Of a stretch of DNA of 64,000 bases, positions 63,533 through 64,000 are shown piece after piece. Within the stretch, counting starts at the first letter, position 1, and each line of letters opens with the position of its first letter. The position numbers and the translations under genes are program-made. The notes under the pieces were generated by a model. That model did no database searches, was not told where the DNA came from, and saw nothing but the letters and a program-made list of their open reading frames with translations. The DNA is from Xenopus tropicalis (Eukaryota > Chordata > Amphibia > Anura > Pipidae). Where the stretch lies: contig NC_030681.2 in assembly GCF_000004195.4 (NCBI RefSeq), forward strand, positions 20,600,482 through 20,664,481. Reading direction: 5' to 3'.

Positions 63533-63604
63533 AGGGGGCACCCGGATTTGAACCAGGGACCTCTTGATCTGCAGTCAAATGCTCTACCACTGAGCTATAC
63601 CCCC
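63533..63604 (-). tRNA. tRNA-Cys (GCA)
   Basis: Canonical copy, 2,777 bp to the right of the tRNA at 60,756. The left flank reads TTTAATATAATGACAAGA, slightly changed from its sister copies. Confidence 0.94.
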
Positions 63605-63644
63605 ACACTCAAACAAACTGTACAGTTTTGTTTTTCTGTTACAA

Positions 63645-63848
63645 GTTGATCCAGGGACTGATCCGATTGCCATCTTGGAGTCAGGAAGGAATTTTTTCCC
63701 CTCTGCGGCAAATTAGAGAGGCTTCAGATGGGTTTTTTTGCCTTCCTCTGGATCAGCTAGCAGTTAGGCAGGTTATATAGGCATTATGGTTGAACTTGAT
63801 GGACGTGTGTCTTTTTTCAATCTAAATTACTATGTTAATATGTTACTA
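63645..63848 (+). mobile_element. CR1 LINE 3' tail, the longest copy
   Basis: It runs from GATCCAGGGACTGATCCGAT over CCTCTGCGGCAAATTAGAGA, GGCTTCAGATGGG and CTTGATGGACGTGTGTC to the end. This is the most complete tail in the array. Confidence 0.78.
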
Positions 63849-64000
63849 TGGATGTTCCACTGGGATGCTGGGTTCCACTGATGAGCTAAACCCCCACTGC
63901 ACCTCCTCTTGGCTTCATAGTCAATTGCCTCTTAATTAGCATTAACCCCTTGCTGGACTAGTTCAGACTGATTCAAAAAGAGCAATGGCGCCCTCCTTAC

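Overview
The window is vertebrate nuclear DNA, most likely from a frog of the genus Xenopus. The evidence is compact exons split by GT-AG introns, and introns packed with repeat types typical of Xenopus: TTAAAGGG (T2/Kolobok-like) elements, hAT and TAA-flanked miniature transposons, CR1 3' tails and L2-like SINE tails. Assignment to Xenopus rests on recalled repeat types, not a database search.

2,246-40,505, minus strand: 22 consecutive exons (the 3' part) of one very large type I membrane protein gene. I assembled it from splice sites and reading-frame phase. All 22 exons join without a frame break and give about 2,413 residues in this window. Protein order is 32 EGF modules (31 with a calcium-binding-type start), NIDO, AMOP, VWD, a Cad/Ig-like linker, an EGF with a Cys-rich segment, two EGFs, a short 21-bp exon, a two-exon juxtamembrane module, a last cbEGF, a transmembrane helix and a 9-residue tail. 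NIDO-AMOP-VWD-EGF-TM is the architecture of MUC4 and of mucin-like proteins of invertebrates, but here a fibrillin-like EGF array stands in the N-terminal part. The first exon(s) with signal peptide are not visible. The introns carry minisatellites and DNA-transposon relics.

40,506-47,400: repeats (CAGGTATGGG element, a degenerate 50-bp tandem repeat, a LINE 3' fragment) and one probable terminal exon of another minus-strand membrane protein gene (46,056-46,293).

47,400-64,000: a cluster of tRNA-Cys(GCA) genes, all on the minus strand: eight near-canonical copies, one copy with a changed B box, and several pseudogenes. The right part is built of tandem segmental duplications (about 2.78 kb and 3.3 kb apart) that each carry a tRNA pseudogene, a hAT fragment, an intact tRNA and a CR1 tail. 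Two hAT elements with perfect 8-bp target-site duplications sit in the region, each swollen by the same 34-bp minisatellite.

Themes worth attention: (1) the EGF-array/MUC4-like protein, with 31 EGF modules in just two giant exons and a VWD that lacks the GDPH cleavage motif; (2) at least three unrelated non-autonomous DNA transposon families here each carry an internally amplified minisatellite; (3) the young tRNA-Cys array, most copies of which lack a T4 terminator directly after the gene.
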